DNA from: Luteibacter rhizovicinus
GTDB lineage: Bacteria; Pseudomonadota; Gammaproteobacteria; Xanthomonadales; Rhodanobacteraceae
Length of the DNA: 64,000 nt
Direction of reading: 5' to 3'
Assembly: GCF_004342265.1 (NCBI RefSeq)
Contig: NZ_SMCS01000004.1
Location: forward strand, 372,001 to 436,000
The position numbers and the translations under genes were made by a program. Under the pieces are notes generated by a model that saw only the letters and a program-made list of their open reading frames with translations, had not been told where the DNA came from and did no database searches. Shown in pieces: positions 50,774 to 60,568 of this stretch; within the stretch, counting starts at the first letter, position 1; each line of letters starts with the position of its first letter.

Positions 50774-52888
50774 ATGAATACGCCGATCACGGGCGAAACG
50801 GCGGGGCGGGCAAGCGGCGGGTCGATGCCGCTGACCACCCATGCGCGCGAAGCCATCGCCGCGCTTCCGGTCGCCGTGCGCGCCGAAACCGAAACCGTCA
50901 TCGAACTGCTGCAGCTACTCGGTTGCGACGACGAAACCTGCGCCTCGGCGCTATGGTTCGCGCTGGTATCCGGTTCGGCGGAAGCGTGGGCGCTGCATTC
51001 GCCGGCATGGACGCCGTCGCTGCGTCGCCTGATCGACGGTCAGCGCGAAGCGGAGAAGGTCTGGGCGTTGCATGCGCAACGCGGTCCCGCCGATGCCGAA
51101 GGGCTACGCCGTCTGTTGCTGGCGATCATCCGCGATCTTCGCGTCGTTTTCGTTTTGCTTGCCCGGCAGTTGGCGGCCATGCGTTCGGGCATGTCGCTGG
51201 CCGATGCCGACCGGCGCGAACTGGCACAGCTCACCTCCGACATCCATGCACCGCTCGCTAACCGGCTGGGTATCTGGCAGCTGAAGTGGGAACTGGAAGA
51301 CCTTGCCTTCCGGTATCTGCAGCCGGACACCTACCGCCGTATCGCGCGCCTGCTGGACGAGCGCCGCGCCGACCGCGAGATCTTCATCGCCGCGTGCCTC
51401 GAAGACCTGCGCGTCGCACTTTCGGGCGCGGGCATCGAGGCTCAGCTTGCCGGACGTCCGAAGCACATCTATTCCATCTGGAAGAAGATGAAGCGCAAGG
51501 AGCTGGAATTCTCCGACCTGTATGACATCCGCGCGGTGCGTATCCTGGTCGGCAGCGTCGCGGACTGCTACGCCGCGCTCGGCATGGTGCACAGCCTCTG
51601 GCCGCACCTTCCCGGCGAATTCGACGATTACGTGGCGCGCCCCAAGGGCAACGGCTACCAGTCGCTGCATACGGCCGTCATCGGGCCGCAGGGCAAGACG
51701 CTCGAAGTACAGATACGTACGCACGAAATGCATCGCGCCAACGAACTCGGTGTCGCGGCGCACTGGCGCTACAAGGAAGGCGGCGGTGCCGATGCGGAGT
51801 TCGAAGCCAAGATCGCGTGGATGCGCAAACTGCTGGAGCCGCGTGGCGACGACGAAGCCGAACTGGCTGCGGAGTTCCATACCGAGCTGCTGGAAGACCG
51901 CGTTTACGCGCTGACGCCCAAGGGCGAAGTCGTCGACATGCCGCGCGGCGCGACCGTGCTGGATTTCGCGTATCACATCCATACGGAAGTCGGTCACCGC
52001 TGCCGTGGCGCCAAGATCAACGGACGCATCGCTACGCTGACGGCACAGCCACGTAGCGGCGACCGTATCGAGATCCTCACGACCAAGGTCTCCGAACCCA
52101 GTCGCGACTGGCTGTCCGCGCACCATGGTTATCTGAATACGTCGCGCGCGAGGGAAAAGGTTCGCGCGTGGTTCCGGCGCGAGGCCCACGATGCCAACGT
52201 CATCGCCGGGCGCACGGCCCTGGAACGCGAGTTACGCCGCCTTGCGCTGGACGATGTAGAGCCGGCGAAACTGGTTTCGCAGTTCCGTCTGAAAACGCAG
52301 GACGAACTGTTTATCGCCATCGCCCTCGGCGAAGTCACGCTGGGGCAGATCGCGCGTTCGTTACAGGAACCAGTCGAGTCCGAGATCACGCAATCGGGCA
52401 GTCCGGTTGCGTCGCGCGCTGCGCAGCACGATCGCGGCGCGCTCAGTATCGAAGGCGTGGGCAACCTGCTCACGACGCTCGCCCGCTGCTGCCAGCCGTT
52501 GCCCGGCGATCCGGTTCGCGGTTTCATCACCCGTGGACGCGGCGTGTCCGTGCATCGTGCCGACTGCGCGAGCCTTGAACGTCTTGCCCGCCGCAGTCCG
52601 GAACGCGTGATCGACGTGAGCTGGGGCAGGGTGGAAGTGCAGGCTTACGAGATCGACATCGAACTGCGCGGCTACGACCGCAAGGGCTTGCAGAAAGACG
52701 TCACGAATACGATCAGCAACGCGGGTCCGCATATCGTGGCGTCGTCGAGCCGCGTGCACGTGCGCACCGCCGAAGTGGAGATGCGCTTCACGTTGCGGGT
52801 CAAGGATTACGAGCAACTTTCCACCTTGCTTGGGCGTCTGAATGCGTTGCCCAATGTGATCGATGCGCGCCGGCTTGGCGGACGCTGA
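50774..52888 (+). CDS. relA: RelA, GTP pyrophosphokinase ((p)ppGpp synthetase I)
   Basis: 704-aa stringent-response enzyme. The N-terminal HD-like domain (about 30-190) lacks the intact HD hydrolase signature, as in RelA. Synthetase blocks are GRPKHIYSIWKKMKRKEL (about 227), FSDLYDIRAVRILV, and EFDDYVARPKGNGYQSLHT, where EFDD is the RelA-type form of the metal site. TGS (RVYALTPKGEVVDMPRGATV) and a C-terminal ACT domain follow. It starts 37 bp after hrpA. Identity as RelA rather than SpoT rests on EFDD and the degenerate HD domain. Confidence 0.92.
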   Translation: MNTPITGETAGRASGGSMPLTTHAREAIAALPVAVRAETETVIELLQLLGCDDETCASALWFALVSGSAEAWALHSPAWTPSLRRLIDGQREAEKVWALHAQRGPADAEGLRRLLLAIIRDLRVVFVLLARQLAAMRSGMSLADADRRELAQLTSDIHAPLANRLGIWQLKWELEDLAFRYLQPDTYRRIARLLDERRADREIFIAACLEDLRVALSGAGIEAQLAGRPKHIYSIWKKMKRKELEFSDLYDIRAVRILVGSVADCYAALGMVHSLWPHLPGEFDDYVARPKGNGYQSLHTAVIGPQGKTLEVQIRTHEMHRANELGVAAHWRYKEGGGADAEFEAKIAWMRKLLEPRGDDEAELAAEFHTELLEDRVYALTPKGEVVDMPRGATVLDFAYHIHTEVGHRCRGAKINGRIATLTAQPRSGDRIEILTTKVSEPSRDWLSAHHGYLNTSRAREKVRAWFRREAHDANVIAGRTALERELRRLALDDVEPAKLVSQFRLKTQDELFIAIALGEVTLGQIARSLQEPVESEITQSGSPVASRAAQHDRGALSIEGVGNLLTTLARCCQPLPGDPVRGFITRGRGVSVHRADCASLERLARRSPERVIDVSWGRVEVQAYEIDIELRGYDRKGLQKDVTNTISNAGPHIVASSSRVHVRTAEVEMRFTLRVKDYEQLSTLLGRLNALPNVIDARRLGGR

Positions 52889-52935
52889 TAGCGGTCGGTC
52901 GCGACACGGGATAGGTTTTTCGACTCTCGTCGCGA

Positions 52936-53188
52936 TCAGAAATGCCAGGTGAAGCTGAAGCTCGGTCCGCTCAACTGGACTTTCTTCAGGAATTTATTGT
53001 CCGCGCTTTCCTTTGTTGGGCAACTGAAAGCGGGTTTCGCCCGTCACGCCGGGCAGCCATCCATAAGGCGTGATGCTGCCATGCCAGTCGCCGTCCCAGG
53101 GATCGACGGTGTCGGCATGCGCGGGCATGCCGGCGACGGCGAGCACGACAGCCGCTCGAACACTTAGAGAAACCAGACGGCGGTTCAT
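52936..53188 (-). pseudogene. Remnant of an outer-membrane beta-barrel protein
   Basis: ATG 53188 encodes a signal peptide (MNRRLVSLSVRAAVVLAVAG, cleavage near HADT) and a barrel-like start (WDGDWHGSITPYGWLPGVTG then ETRFQLPNKG), but this frame stops at 52994. In another frame, sequence down to the stop at 52936 reads ...KFLKKVQLSGPSFSFTWHF, with the C-terminal aromatic OMP signature. The two ends join across one frameshift and the middle of the barrel is absent. It looks like an internal deletion plus frameshift of a porin-like gene. The family is not recognised. Confidence 0.65.
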
Positions 53189-53347
53189 ATGGACAGCCTG
53201 CGTATAGGGCGGAAACCCAAGCGAATGTTTGGGAGTTCCCGCGCCGGTCTCCAGCGCATTCCTACTGAGGCTATGTCTGGTAAATCTACGGACGTACGTT
53301 TTCATCCATCGTTGCGGCAGTCGGTATGCGAGTACCCATGTCGTCTT

Positions 53348-54712
53348 CTATTCGAGCAACCGGTTAACGTCTTCCAGGTCGTGCAGATCGATGGTTCCCG
53401 CTGCCTGCTTCAGCAACATATGGTTCAGCACGAAGTTATGGCGCACGAGGGTGTATTCGGTCTTGGTTTCCGCCAGCAACTGAATGGCCACCACGACGTT
53501 CGTGAGGCTCTGGGTGCCAATATCGTTGCCTGCACGCATGGATTCCAAAGCTTTTCCGGCGGCGGCGACCGCGGCACGCGCACTCGCTACCTGGTCGACG
53601 CCGTCGACGATCAGGTTGAAGTAATTCAGTGCATCGCGCGCCGCCTGTCGGCGCTGGGTTTCCACCAGGCCTTCGTCCGCGTCGCGCTGACTGATGGCCT
53701 GTCCTATCTGTGCGTGCACGAGACCGCCGCTGAATATCGGCACGGACAGTTGCAGGCCGACCGACGTGGTACCCGGACCGTATCCCGCGCCGCCGGCACG
53801 GGCATTGGACCAGCTGCCGTACTTGCTGTATCCGACCGCCAGGCCCAGCGTCGGCGCGTGGCCCGCGCGCGCCGCGTTGATCTTGTGTTCGTCCGCATCG
53901 ACGACATAGCGGGACGCAAGGACCGACGGATTGGTGTGCATCGCCGCGTCGACCCAGGCTTCGGGTTTGTTCGGTTCCGGCATTTGCATGGGCAGTTCCT
54001 CGCGCAGCCGTTTCAGTACCGGTGTGGGCTGTCCCGTAATTTGTTCGAGCGCGCGCTTGGTGTCCTTCAGGGCACCTTCGGCTGTAATGCGCCGCGATTT
54101 GATGTAGTGGTAATACGCTTCGGACTGGGCGACGTCCGATGCCGCGGCCAGGCCGTCCGCGAACCGTTCGGTGGACTGGGCGAATTCCTGCTGGTAGGCA
54201 TCCTCGTACGACTTCGATACCTCCAGTTCGTCCTCGGCAATCAGGACGTTGAAATAGGCGGTGGCGACGCGGACGTACAGGGCTTGCATCGCGGCCCGTT
54301 CCGTTTCGTCCTGCGAACTTCTCGTCGCCTGCGCCGCATGCAGGGTGGCGAGGCTTGCGAGGTTCACGATCGGCTGCGCCAGATTGGCGCTCGCCGCGCG
54401 TTCGCGGACGTGACCGCCCGCACCGGTGTCGATGATGTTGCCGTTTCCGCTCGTGGTGGACGACCCGTTACCACCGCTGTACTGGGTCAGGCTGAGATTC
54501 GCCGTCAGCTGGGGCAACAGAGCCGATCGTGCGATGGGAACGCCTGCCGCCGCCACGCGCTGCGTTGCCTGCGCGGTGGCAAGCACCGGGTCGTTGGCCA
54601 CGGCCTGACGGAAGGCATCCAGCAGATCCTCGCCATGCGCAGACGAGCAAAGCAGGCCGAGGCCGATGAGGAAGGGAAGTAGCGACAGACGTTGTGCGAC
54701 GAGCATGGGCAT
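53348..54712 (-). CDS. tolC: TolC-family outer-membrane efflux protein
   Basis: 454-aa outer-membrane channel for type I secretion and efflux. The signal peptide (MPMLVAQRLSLLPFLIGLGL, cleaved near SAHG) is followed by two TolC-like repeats, with DAFRQAVANDPVLATAQATQ at the start of the first and the paired helical motifs VDEHKINAARAGHAPTLGLA and NVVVAIQLLAETKTEYTLVR in the second. It is a single gene on the minus strand with no adjacent ABC or RND partner, as for TolC of gammaproteobacteria. Confidence 0.9.
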   Translation of the reverse strand: MPMLVAQRLSLLPFLIGLGLLCSSAHGEDLLDAFRQAVANDPVLATAQATQRVAAAGVPIARSALLPQLTANLSLTQYSGGNGSSTTSGNGNIIDTGAGGHVRERAASANLAQPIVNLASLATLHAAQATRSSQDETERAAMQALYVRVATAYFNVLIAEDELEVSKSYEDAYQQEFAQSTERFADGLAAASDVAQSEAYYHYIKSRRITAEGALKDTKRALEQITGQPTPVLKRLREELPMQMPEPNKPEAWVDAAMHTNPSVLASRYVVDADEHKINAARAGHAPTLGLAVGYSKYGSWSNARAGGAGYGPGTTSVGLQLSVPIFSGGLVHAQIGQAISQRDADEGLVETQRRQAARDALNYFNLIVDGVDQVASARAAVAAAGKALESMRAGNDIGTQSLTNVVVAIQLLAETKTEYTLVRHNFVLNHMLLKQAAGTIDLHDLEDVNRLLE

Positions 54713-54930
54713 CCTTTTGCCGCACGGCGTATGCGTGCGGATCGGTGGCTAGCGCGATGCATCTGCAATGCGCATGCCAACGCGATCCGGGCTGCCCGGG
54801 CCACGGTAATGGCGACCTCCCGCCGATTGCGCAGCCCGGCCCTCTGTCCGCGGACATGTACGCGGACGAGGCCGGACAGGAGCTTTCCGGTCGGCGTCGT
54901 CGTCGGCTCCCCGAATCCGGGGGCAGCCGG

Positions 54931-56046
54931 TCAGGGACTGAACGTCAGGACGAGGAACACCACGAACATCGACAGGTGCACCGCGCCCTCCAGCATCGTG
55001 GTGCGCCAGCCGGAGAACGTGAGGGTGCTGAGTACCAGGGTCGCGGTGAGCAGGACGATGCTTGCCGAAGGCAGTCCGAGCACGACGCTCTGGCCGGTAA
55101 AGAGTCCGATGGCCAGCACGGCGGGCACGGTAAGACCCACGGTGGATGCGGCGGCGCCCAGGCACAGGTTGATGGCGCGGGTGAGCTGATCGCCGCGAAT
55201 CGAGATCAGCGCGGAAATGCCCTCGGGAGTGAAGACGAGCATCGCGATAATGATGCCGCCGAGTGCGGGCGGTGCACCGGTCGCGTCGATGCCGTAATCG
55301 AGGACCTTGGCGAGACTTTTGGAGAGGATGACGATTGGCAGCAGATAGACCAGCAGCATGCCGATCCGGCGCGCGAGTTCCCGTGGCGGCATCTTCGGCT
55401 GCGGTTCCGGCGGCGGCTCCGCTTCGTTGGGAGCGGTCGATTTCGGCGCAACGAAATAACCTTTGTGCCGCCCCGTCTGTAGCCAGAGGAACAGACCGTA
55501 CAGCGCCATCGTCAACAGGGAGAAGGCGACGGCCTGCACCGGACTCAGGGTGCCGTCGCTCGTGGACGTCGTGAAGTTCGGCAGCACGAGGGCGATGGTC
55601 GCCAGCGGAATGATGACGGACAGATAGGACGAAGCGCCTTGAAGGTTAAAGGTCTGCTCGTGGTGGCGTATGCCGCCGATGAGCAACCCCAGTCCGACGA
55701 CGCCGTTCAGTACGATCATCAACACGGCGAACATGGTGTCGCGGGCAAGCGTTGCCGTGCCGGTCCCGCCGAGCATCACCGCCGAGATAAGCGCGACCTC
55801 GATGATGACGATCGACAGCGTGAGAATCAGCGTGCCGAAGGGCTCGCCCAGCCGTGTCGCAAGTTCTTCCGCCTCGTGGACCACGCCGAAGGCGGTCCAG
55901 ACGATCATGACGAACAGCCACGCGAACAGCGAAATAGCCACCGTATCCCGGCTGAGTTCGGACATCCATCCGGAGCCGTAGACGAGGAAGAGGGCGACGG
56001 TCAGCCACGCGAGCAGCGGTCGTCCGTACTTCGTGAACGATGCCAT
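54931..56046 (-). CDS. chaA: ChaA-type calcium/sodium:proton antiporter
   Basis: 371-aa CaCA-superfamily exchanger with about 11 membrane helices. The two inverted alpha repeats are visible: HEAEELATRLGEPFGTLILT then LSIVIIEVALISAVML, and FTPEGISALISIRGDQLTRA then INLCLGAAASTVGLTVPAVL. The acidic residues in these repeats are the expected ion ligands. A Pro/Glu-rich cytoplasmic loop (EAEPPPEPQPKMPP) separates the halves. The transported ion cannot be told from sequence alone. Confidence 0.86.
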   Translation of the reverse strand: MASFTKYGRPLLAWLTVALFLVYGSGWMSELSRDTVAISLFAWLFVMIVWTAFGVVHEAEELATRLGEPFGTLILTLSIVIIEVALISAVMLGGTGTATLARDTMFAVLMIVLNGVVGLGLLIGGIRHHEQTFNLQGASSYLSVIIPLATIALVLPNFTTSTSDGTLSPVQAVAFSLLTMALYGLFLWLQTGRHKGYFVAPKSTAPNEAEPPPEPQPKMPPRELARRIGMLLVYLLPIVILSKSLAKVLDYGIDATGAPPALGGIIIAMLVFTPEGISALISIRGDQLTRAINLCLGAAASTVGLTVPAVLAIGLFTGQSVVLGLPSASIVLLTATLVLSTLTFSGWRTTMLEGAVHLSMFVVFLVLTFSP

Positions 56047-56102
56047 GCGGGTTCCTCGCTGCGGTGGTTCCGTCCGAGGTTAGCGGAGATTGCGTGGTGG
56101 GA

Positions 56103-56519
56103 CTAGAAATCCTGCGTGAAGTCCACGGTCTCTGTCGCACTGCCGCGCGGCGTCACGGTCAGCACGAAATGCAACGCGCCGGGCGAGGGGATACGGAACG
56201 TCCCCAGCCACGACACCGTGCCCGCATCCTCGACACGACGGAACGCGATCGGCACCGGTGCGCCGATCAACGTCATCGCCCTGCCTTCCACCGTTGCCGG
56301 TACATCGCCATCGTCGCTGCCACGGGCTACCGCAACGATCACGATGCCCTGGTCTTCCGCGCGTGTGAGTCCGTAACGCTGCGCCGACGCGGCGGGCAAA
56401 TTCGACGTGGCGAGCGCGTTGTAGCGGATGACGTTCGCACCGCCGACTTGCTCGCCCGCGTGCGCACGAATGGCGACGCAGGCAAACAGTACGGCGAGAA
56501 ACGCGCGGGAGATCGTCAT
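56103..56519 (-). CDS. DUF4426 periplasmic protein
   Basis: 138-aa protein of unknown function. The start is MTISRAFLAVLFACVAIRAH at 56519, a signal peptide ending AHAG; the longer frame up to 57182 overlaps yggT out of phase and is rejected. The mature part is beta-rich (ANVIRYNALATSNLPAASAQ, ending TETVDFTQDF). DUF4426 genes commonly sit downstream of yggT and proC in gammaproteobacteria, as here. Confidence 0.78.
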   Translation of the reverse strand: MTISRAFLAVLFACVAIRAHAGEQVGGANVIRYNALATSNLPAASAQRYGLTRAEDQGIVIVAVARGSDDGDVPATVEGRAMTLIGAPVPIAFRRVEDAGTVSWLGTFRIPSPGALHFVLTVTPRGSATETVDFTQDF

Positions 56520-56521
56520 GC

Positions 56522-57097
56522 TTACAGTCCCAGCATCAATCGCTGGCCGATGTCCGACAGCGGTTGCGCGACAAGCAAACGTACCAATGTCAGCAGCAAC
56601 AGGACCACGGCCGGCGAGAAATCCAGACCGCCAAGCACCATGCGGCCGCGCAACGGGCGCAGCAGCGGCTCGGTAATGCTGGTGACCAGACGCGCTACCG
56701 GGTGGTAACGATCGGTCGACAGCATGCTCATCAGCGACCAGACGACGATAAGCACGATGTAAAGCAGCAGGACGAAATCGAGCAACTCGGCGACGCCCAT
56801 CACCAGCACGCCGACCGGATTGGGTATGAAGCCCATGATCGCGATCAGCAGCACGACCTTCAGGCATTCGATCAGCCACGCCACGACCAGCGCCGACGTG
56901 CTCAGGCGACGCCAGTTGGGCAGTACCTTGCGCAGCGGACGCAGCACCGGATTGGTGTAGCGGTAGATGAACTGGCAGATTGGATTCTGGAAATCCGCGC
57001 GCCATGCTTCGGCCAGCAGACGCAGGACGAACAGCGCGACGGCTGCGCCGAAGATGAAGTTGATGATGAGTCCGCCGGCGTTGGTCAGGTAATTCAC
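56522..57097 (-). CDS. yggT: YggT-family integral membrane protein
   Basis: 191-aa membrane protein with a GTG start overlapping the proC stop (GTGA). The two YggT repeats each have a helix followed by a loop of the form NPVLRPLRKVLPN or EPLLRPLRGRMVLGGLDFSP, a clear family signature. Conserved with proC across bacteria; a role in division or osmotic adaptation has been suggested for relatives, but the function is not established. Confidence 0.9.
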   Translation of the reverse strand: MNYLTNAGGLIINFIFGAAVALFVLRLLAEAWRADFQNPICQFIYRYTNPVLRPLRKVLPNWRRLSTSALVVAWLIECLKVVLLIAIMGFIPNPVGVLVMGVAELLDFVLLLYIVLIVVWSLMSMLSTDRYHPVARLVTSITEPLLRPLRGRMVLGGLDFSPAVVLLLLTLVRLLVAQPLSDIGQRLMLGL

Positions 57098-57918
57098 TTA
57101 TTCGATTCCATGGCTTGAGACAGTTCGCCGCCGCGACGCCGGGCGGCGTCGACGGCGCGTGCGACGATGGCGTTGAAGCCATCGGCGCCGAAACTTTCGA
57201 GGGCGGCCTGCGTGGTGCCGCCCGGAGATGTGACGCGCTGGCGCAGGGTCGCGGCGGATTCGCCGCTTTCGGTCAGCATGCGGCCGGCGCCAAGCGCCGT
57301 CTGGGCCGCGAGAGCCCTTGCCGTTTCACGGGACAGCCCCTGGGCGAATGCCGCGTTTTCCAGCGCCTCGACCAGCAGGAAGAAGTACGCGGGACCGGAA
57401 CCGGACAAGGCCGTCACGGTGTCCAGCTGGTCCTCGTCCGGCACCCATACGGTGAGTCCCGCGGCATCCAGCAGGTGCTGCGCTTCCGCGCGCTGCACCG
57501 GGCTGACGCGGCCATTGGCGTACAGCGCCGTGGCACCCGCGCCGATCATCGCCGGGGTGTTGGGCATGCAGCGTACGACGGGCAGGGTGCCGCCCAGCCA
57601 ACGCTCCATCTGTTCGATGCGGATGCCTGCGGCGATCGAAACGATCAGGGGACGCTGGCGTTGGATCTGGGGCTGCAACTGGCGGCATACGTCGGCCATG
57701 ACCTGGGGTTTGACGGCCAGGACCACGGTGGAGGCGCCTTCGACGGCGTCCAGGTTATCGACATAGGTCGCCACGCCGTAACGCCGCGACAGCTCCTGGC
57801 AGGCCTCGGCCCGGGGCTCGGCGACAGCGATGCTGCTGGGCTGGCTGCCCTTGTGCAGCAGGCCGCCGATGAGGCTGGCCGCCATGTTTCCTCCGCCGAT
57901 GAAGGCAATCCGGCTCAT
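57094..57918 (-). CDS. proC: ProC, pyrroline-5-carboxylate reductase
   Basis: 274-aa enzyme of the last step of proline synthesis, reducing P5C with NAD(P)H. The start is MSRIAFIGGGNMAASLIGGL at 57918, giving the Rossmann GxGxxG-type motif at the very N-terminus; the 15-codon extension is not family-like. The P5CR signatures TALSGSGPAYFFLLVEALE and QRVTSPGGTTQAALESFG are intact. First gene of proC-yggT-DUF4426; the yggS gene often found upstream is absent. Divergent from pilT. Confidence 0.95.
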   Translation of the reverse strand: MSRIAFIGGGNMAASLIGGLLHKGSQPSSIAVAEPRAEACQELSRRYGVATYVDNLDAVEGASTVVLAVKPQVMADVCRQLQPQIQRQRPLIVSIAAGIRIEQMERWLGGTLPVVRCMPNTPAMIGAGATALYANGRVSPVQRAEAQHLLDAAGLTVWVPDEDQLDTVTALSGSGPAYFFLLVEALENAAFAQGLSRETARALAAQTALGAGRMLTESGESAATLRQRVTSPGGTTQAALESFGADGFNAIVARAVDAARRRGGELSQAMESNK

Positions 57919-58158
57919 TGAGTTCGTCTCTTCGGTGCGCCACGTCACAGTCGAGCATGGCATCGACCTAAGAATATACGCGACGCGCCTTGCCGCCGAG
58001 GGTGGGGGCGTGTTTACCTATGCGAAACGCGTACTCCGGGCCGGTCCCGGGGCGTCATAAGAATCACAGGGGCTTCGATTCGCGAAAGCGCACGGCATGA
58101 TCGGCTTCCGATCGCCGGTCGAAAGTCCCTGCCGCAAGCCACTTATCAGGGGACACCG

Positions 58159-59196
58159 ATGGATATCGCCGAACTCCTTGCCTTCTCGGTGAAGAACAAG
58201 GCTTCCGACTTGCATCTTTCCGCAGGTCTGCCGCCCATGATCCGGGTCGACGGCGATGTGCGCCGGATCAACATCCCGGCGCTGGAGCACAAGCAGGTCC
58301 ATTCGCTGATCTACGACATCATGTCGGATAAGCAGCGCCGCGATTTCGAGGAATTCCTCGAAACCGACTTTTCGTTCGAGATTCCCGGTCTGGCCCGTTT
58401 CCGCGTGAATGCGTTCAACCACAATCGTGGCGCGGGCGGCGTATTCCGTACCATTCCGTCCGAAGTGCTGACGCTGGAAGACCTGGGTGCGCCGAAGATT
58501 TTCCGCGAGCTGATCGAGCAGCCGCAGGGGCTGATCCTGGTGACCGGTCCGACCGGCTCGGGCAAGTCGACGACGCTGGCGGCGATGGTCGACCACATCA
58601 ACAAGAACGAATACGGCCATCTCCTCACGGTCGAAGACCCGATCGAATTCGTGCATACGTCGCAGAAGTGCCTGGTCAATCAGCGCGAAGTGCATCGCGA
58701 TACGCATGGCTTCAACGAGGCGCTGCGTTCCGCGCTGCGTGAAGATCCGGACTACATCCTCGTCGGCGAGCTTCGCGATCTGGAAACCATCCGGCTGGCA
58801 CTGACCGCCGCGGAAACCGGCCATCTGGTATTCGGCACGCTGCATACCTCGTCGGCGGCCAAGACCATCGACCGTATCATCGACGTCTTCCCGGCCGGCG
58901 AAAAGCCGATGGTCCGCTCGATGCTTTCCGAATCGCTGCGCGCGGTCATCTCGCAGTCGCTGCTGAAGAAGGTCGGCGGCGGTCGTATCGCGGCCCACGA
59001 AATCATGGTCGGCATCCCGGCTATCCGTAACCTGATCCGCGAGGACAAGGTCGCGCAGATGTACTCGGCCATCCAGACGGGTCAGCAGCACGGCATGCAG
59101 ACGCTGGACCAAACGCTGCAGGACCTGGTCAAGCGCGGCTTGGTAACGCGGCAGGAAGCGGGTAAATATGCCAAGAACAAGGAAGGCTTCCGCTAA
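58159..59196 (+). CDS. pilT: PilT, type IV pilus retraction ATPase
   Basis: 345-aa hexameric ATPase that depolymerises pili for twitching. Walker A is GPTGSGKST (about 130-138), followed by an Asp box and the conserved Walker B region LREDPDYILVGELRDLETIR and a His box ETGHLVFGTLHTSSAAKTID. The AIRNLIRE element near the C-terminus (PAIRNLIREDKVAQMYSAIQ) is specific for PilT function. AGGGGA lies 7 bp before the ATG. 110 bp separate it from pilU. Confidence 0.96.
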   Translation: MDIAELLAFSVKNKASDLHLSAGLPPMIRVDGDVRRINIPALEHKQVHSLIYDIMSDKQRRDFEEFLETDFSFEIPGLARFRVNAFNHNRGAGGVFRTIPSEVLTLEDLGAPKIFRELIEQPQGLILVTGPTGSGKSTTLAAMVDHINKNEYGHLLTVEDPIEFVHTSQKCLVNQREVHRDTHGFNEALRSALREDPDYILVGELRDLETIRLALTAAETGHLVFGTLHTSSAAKTIDRIIDVFPAGEKPMVRSMLSESLRAVISQSLLKKVGGGRIAAHEIMVGIPAIRNLIREDKVAQMYSAIQTGQQHGMQTLDQTLQDLVKRGLVTRQEAGKYAKNKEGFR

Positions 59197-59306
59197 AGCC
59201 CCGACCCGGGCGCAGGAACGTGGCGTCAGACACAGCCGCCCGCCCCCGGGCGGTATATGATCGCCCGTAGGGGCGCCGGCCCGGTCCGGCCACAAGAGGG
59301 CTCGCC

Positions 59307-60470
59307 ATGAGCGACTTCGATTTCACTTCATTCCTCAAGCTGATGGTGCATAAACAGGCGTCCGACCTGTTCATCACCGCCGGTGTGGCGCCGTCCATGA
59401 AGGTGCAGGGGCGCATCGTCCCGATCACGCAGAGTCCGCTGTCCGCGCAACAGGCGCGCGACATGGTGCTCAACGTGATGACGCCTTCGCAGCGCGAAGA
59501 GTTCGAGAAGACCCACGAATGCCAGTTCGCCATCAGCGCGTCGGGTGTCGGCCGTTTCCGTGTGTCGTGCTTCTACCAGCGCAACTGCGTCGGCATGGTG
59601 CTACGCCGGATCGAATCGAAAATTCCCACGCCCGAAGAACTGAACCTGCCGCCGATCGTCAAGCAACTGGCGATGACCAAGCGCGGCATCATCATTTTCG
59701 TGGGCGGTACGGGTACGGGTAAGTCGACGTCGCTCGCGTCGATGATCGGTTACCGCAATCAGAATTCGACGGGTCACATCATCACGATCGAAGACCCGAT
59801 CGAATACGTGCACAAGCACGAAGGCTGCATCGTCACCCAGCGCGAACTCGGTATCGATACCGATAGCTGGGAGAACGCGCTGAAGAACACGCTGCGCCAG
59901 GCACCCGACGTCATCATGATCGGCGAAGTGCGTACGCGAGAAACGATGGAGCATGCGATCAACTTCTCGGAAACGGGCCACCTGTGCCTGTGTACGCTGC
60001 ATGCGAACAACGCCAACCAGGCGCTGGACCGTATCCTGCACTTCTTCCCGGAAGACCGTCGCCAGTCGCTCCTGATGGATCTTTCGCTGAATCTGAAGGG
60101 CATCGTCGCGCAGCAGCTGATTCCCACGCCCGACGGGAAATCGCGTCGCGTAGCGGTCGAAGTGATGCTGGGTACGCCGCTTGCGCAGGATTACATCCGT
60201 CAGGGCGAAGTGCACAAGCTGAAGGAACTGATGCGCGATTCCAATCAGCTCGGCATGCGCACTTTCGACCAGAGTCTGGTGGAGCTTTACCACGCGGGCG
60301 AGATCTCCTACGAAGACGCGCTGCGTCACGCCGACAGCTCGAACGAAGTGCGGTTGCGCATCAAGCTCGCGCAGGGCGGCGATGCGCATACGCTTTCGCA
60401 GGGACTGGAAGGCGTCGAAATCGAAGAGTCAACGAACCGGAATACGTTCGGCGGCATGCTGCATCGCTAA
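59307..60470 (+). CDS. pilU: PilU, PilT-like twitching ATPase
   Basis: 387-aa PilT paralog that assists retraction. Walker A is GGTGTGKST (about 133-141), Walker B APDVIMIGEVRTRETMEHAI and a His box ETGHLCLCTLHANNANQALD. The C-terminal extension past the PilT length (SSNEVRLRIKLAQGGDAHTL) is typical of PilU. It is followed by a REP-like hairpin and a terminator. Confidence 0.95.
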   Translation: MSDFDFTSFLKLMVHKQASDLFITAGVAPSMKVQGRIVPITQSPLSAQQARDMVLNVMTPSQREEFEKTHECQFAISASGVGRFRVSCFYQRNCVGMVLRRIESKIPTPEELNLPPIVKQLAMTKRGIIIFVGGTGTGKSTSLASMIGYRNQNSTGHIITIEDPIEYVHKHEGCIVTQRELGIDTDSWENALKNTLRQAPDVIMIGEVRTRETMEHAINFSETGHLCLCTLHANNANQALDRILHFFPEDRRQSLLMDLSLNLKGIVAQQLIPTPDGKSRRVAVEVMLGTPLAQDYIRQGEVHKLKELMRDSNQLGMRTFDQSLVELYHAGEISYEDALRHADSSNEVRLRIKLAQGGDAHTLSQGLEGVEIEESTNRNTFGGMLHR

Positions 60471-60477
60471 TGCCCTG

Positions 60478-60509
60478 TGTGTAGGAGCACTCAAGAGCGC
60501 TCCTACACA
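60478..60509. repeat. REP-like palindrome after pilU
   Basis: TGTGTAGGAGC (60478-60488) pairs with GCTCCTACACA (60499-60509). The sequence is the outer arm of the REP family (TGTAGGAGCGC...), with a short centre. It sits 8 bp after the pilU stop and may add to termination. Confidence 0.6.
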
Positions 60510-60519
60510 AAAGCAGAAC

Positions 60520-60551
60520 AAAAAAAGGGAGCCTTTCGGCTCCCTTTTTTT
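60520..60551. terminator. Bidirectional terminator between pilU and the BON gene
   Basis: GGGAGCC (60527-60533), loop TTTC, GGCTCCC (60538-60544), flanked by seven A residues on the left and seven T residues on the right. It serves pilU (+) and the BON-domain gene (-), which converge here. Confidence 0.92.
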
Positions 60552-60568
60552 ACCGCTCGCGAAACGTC

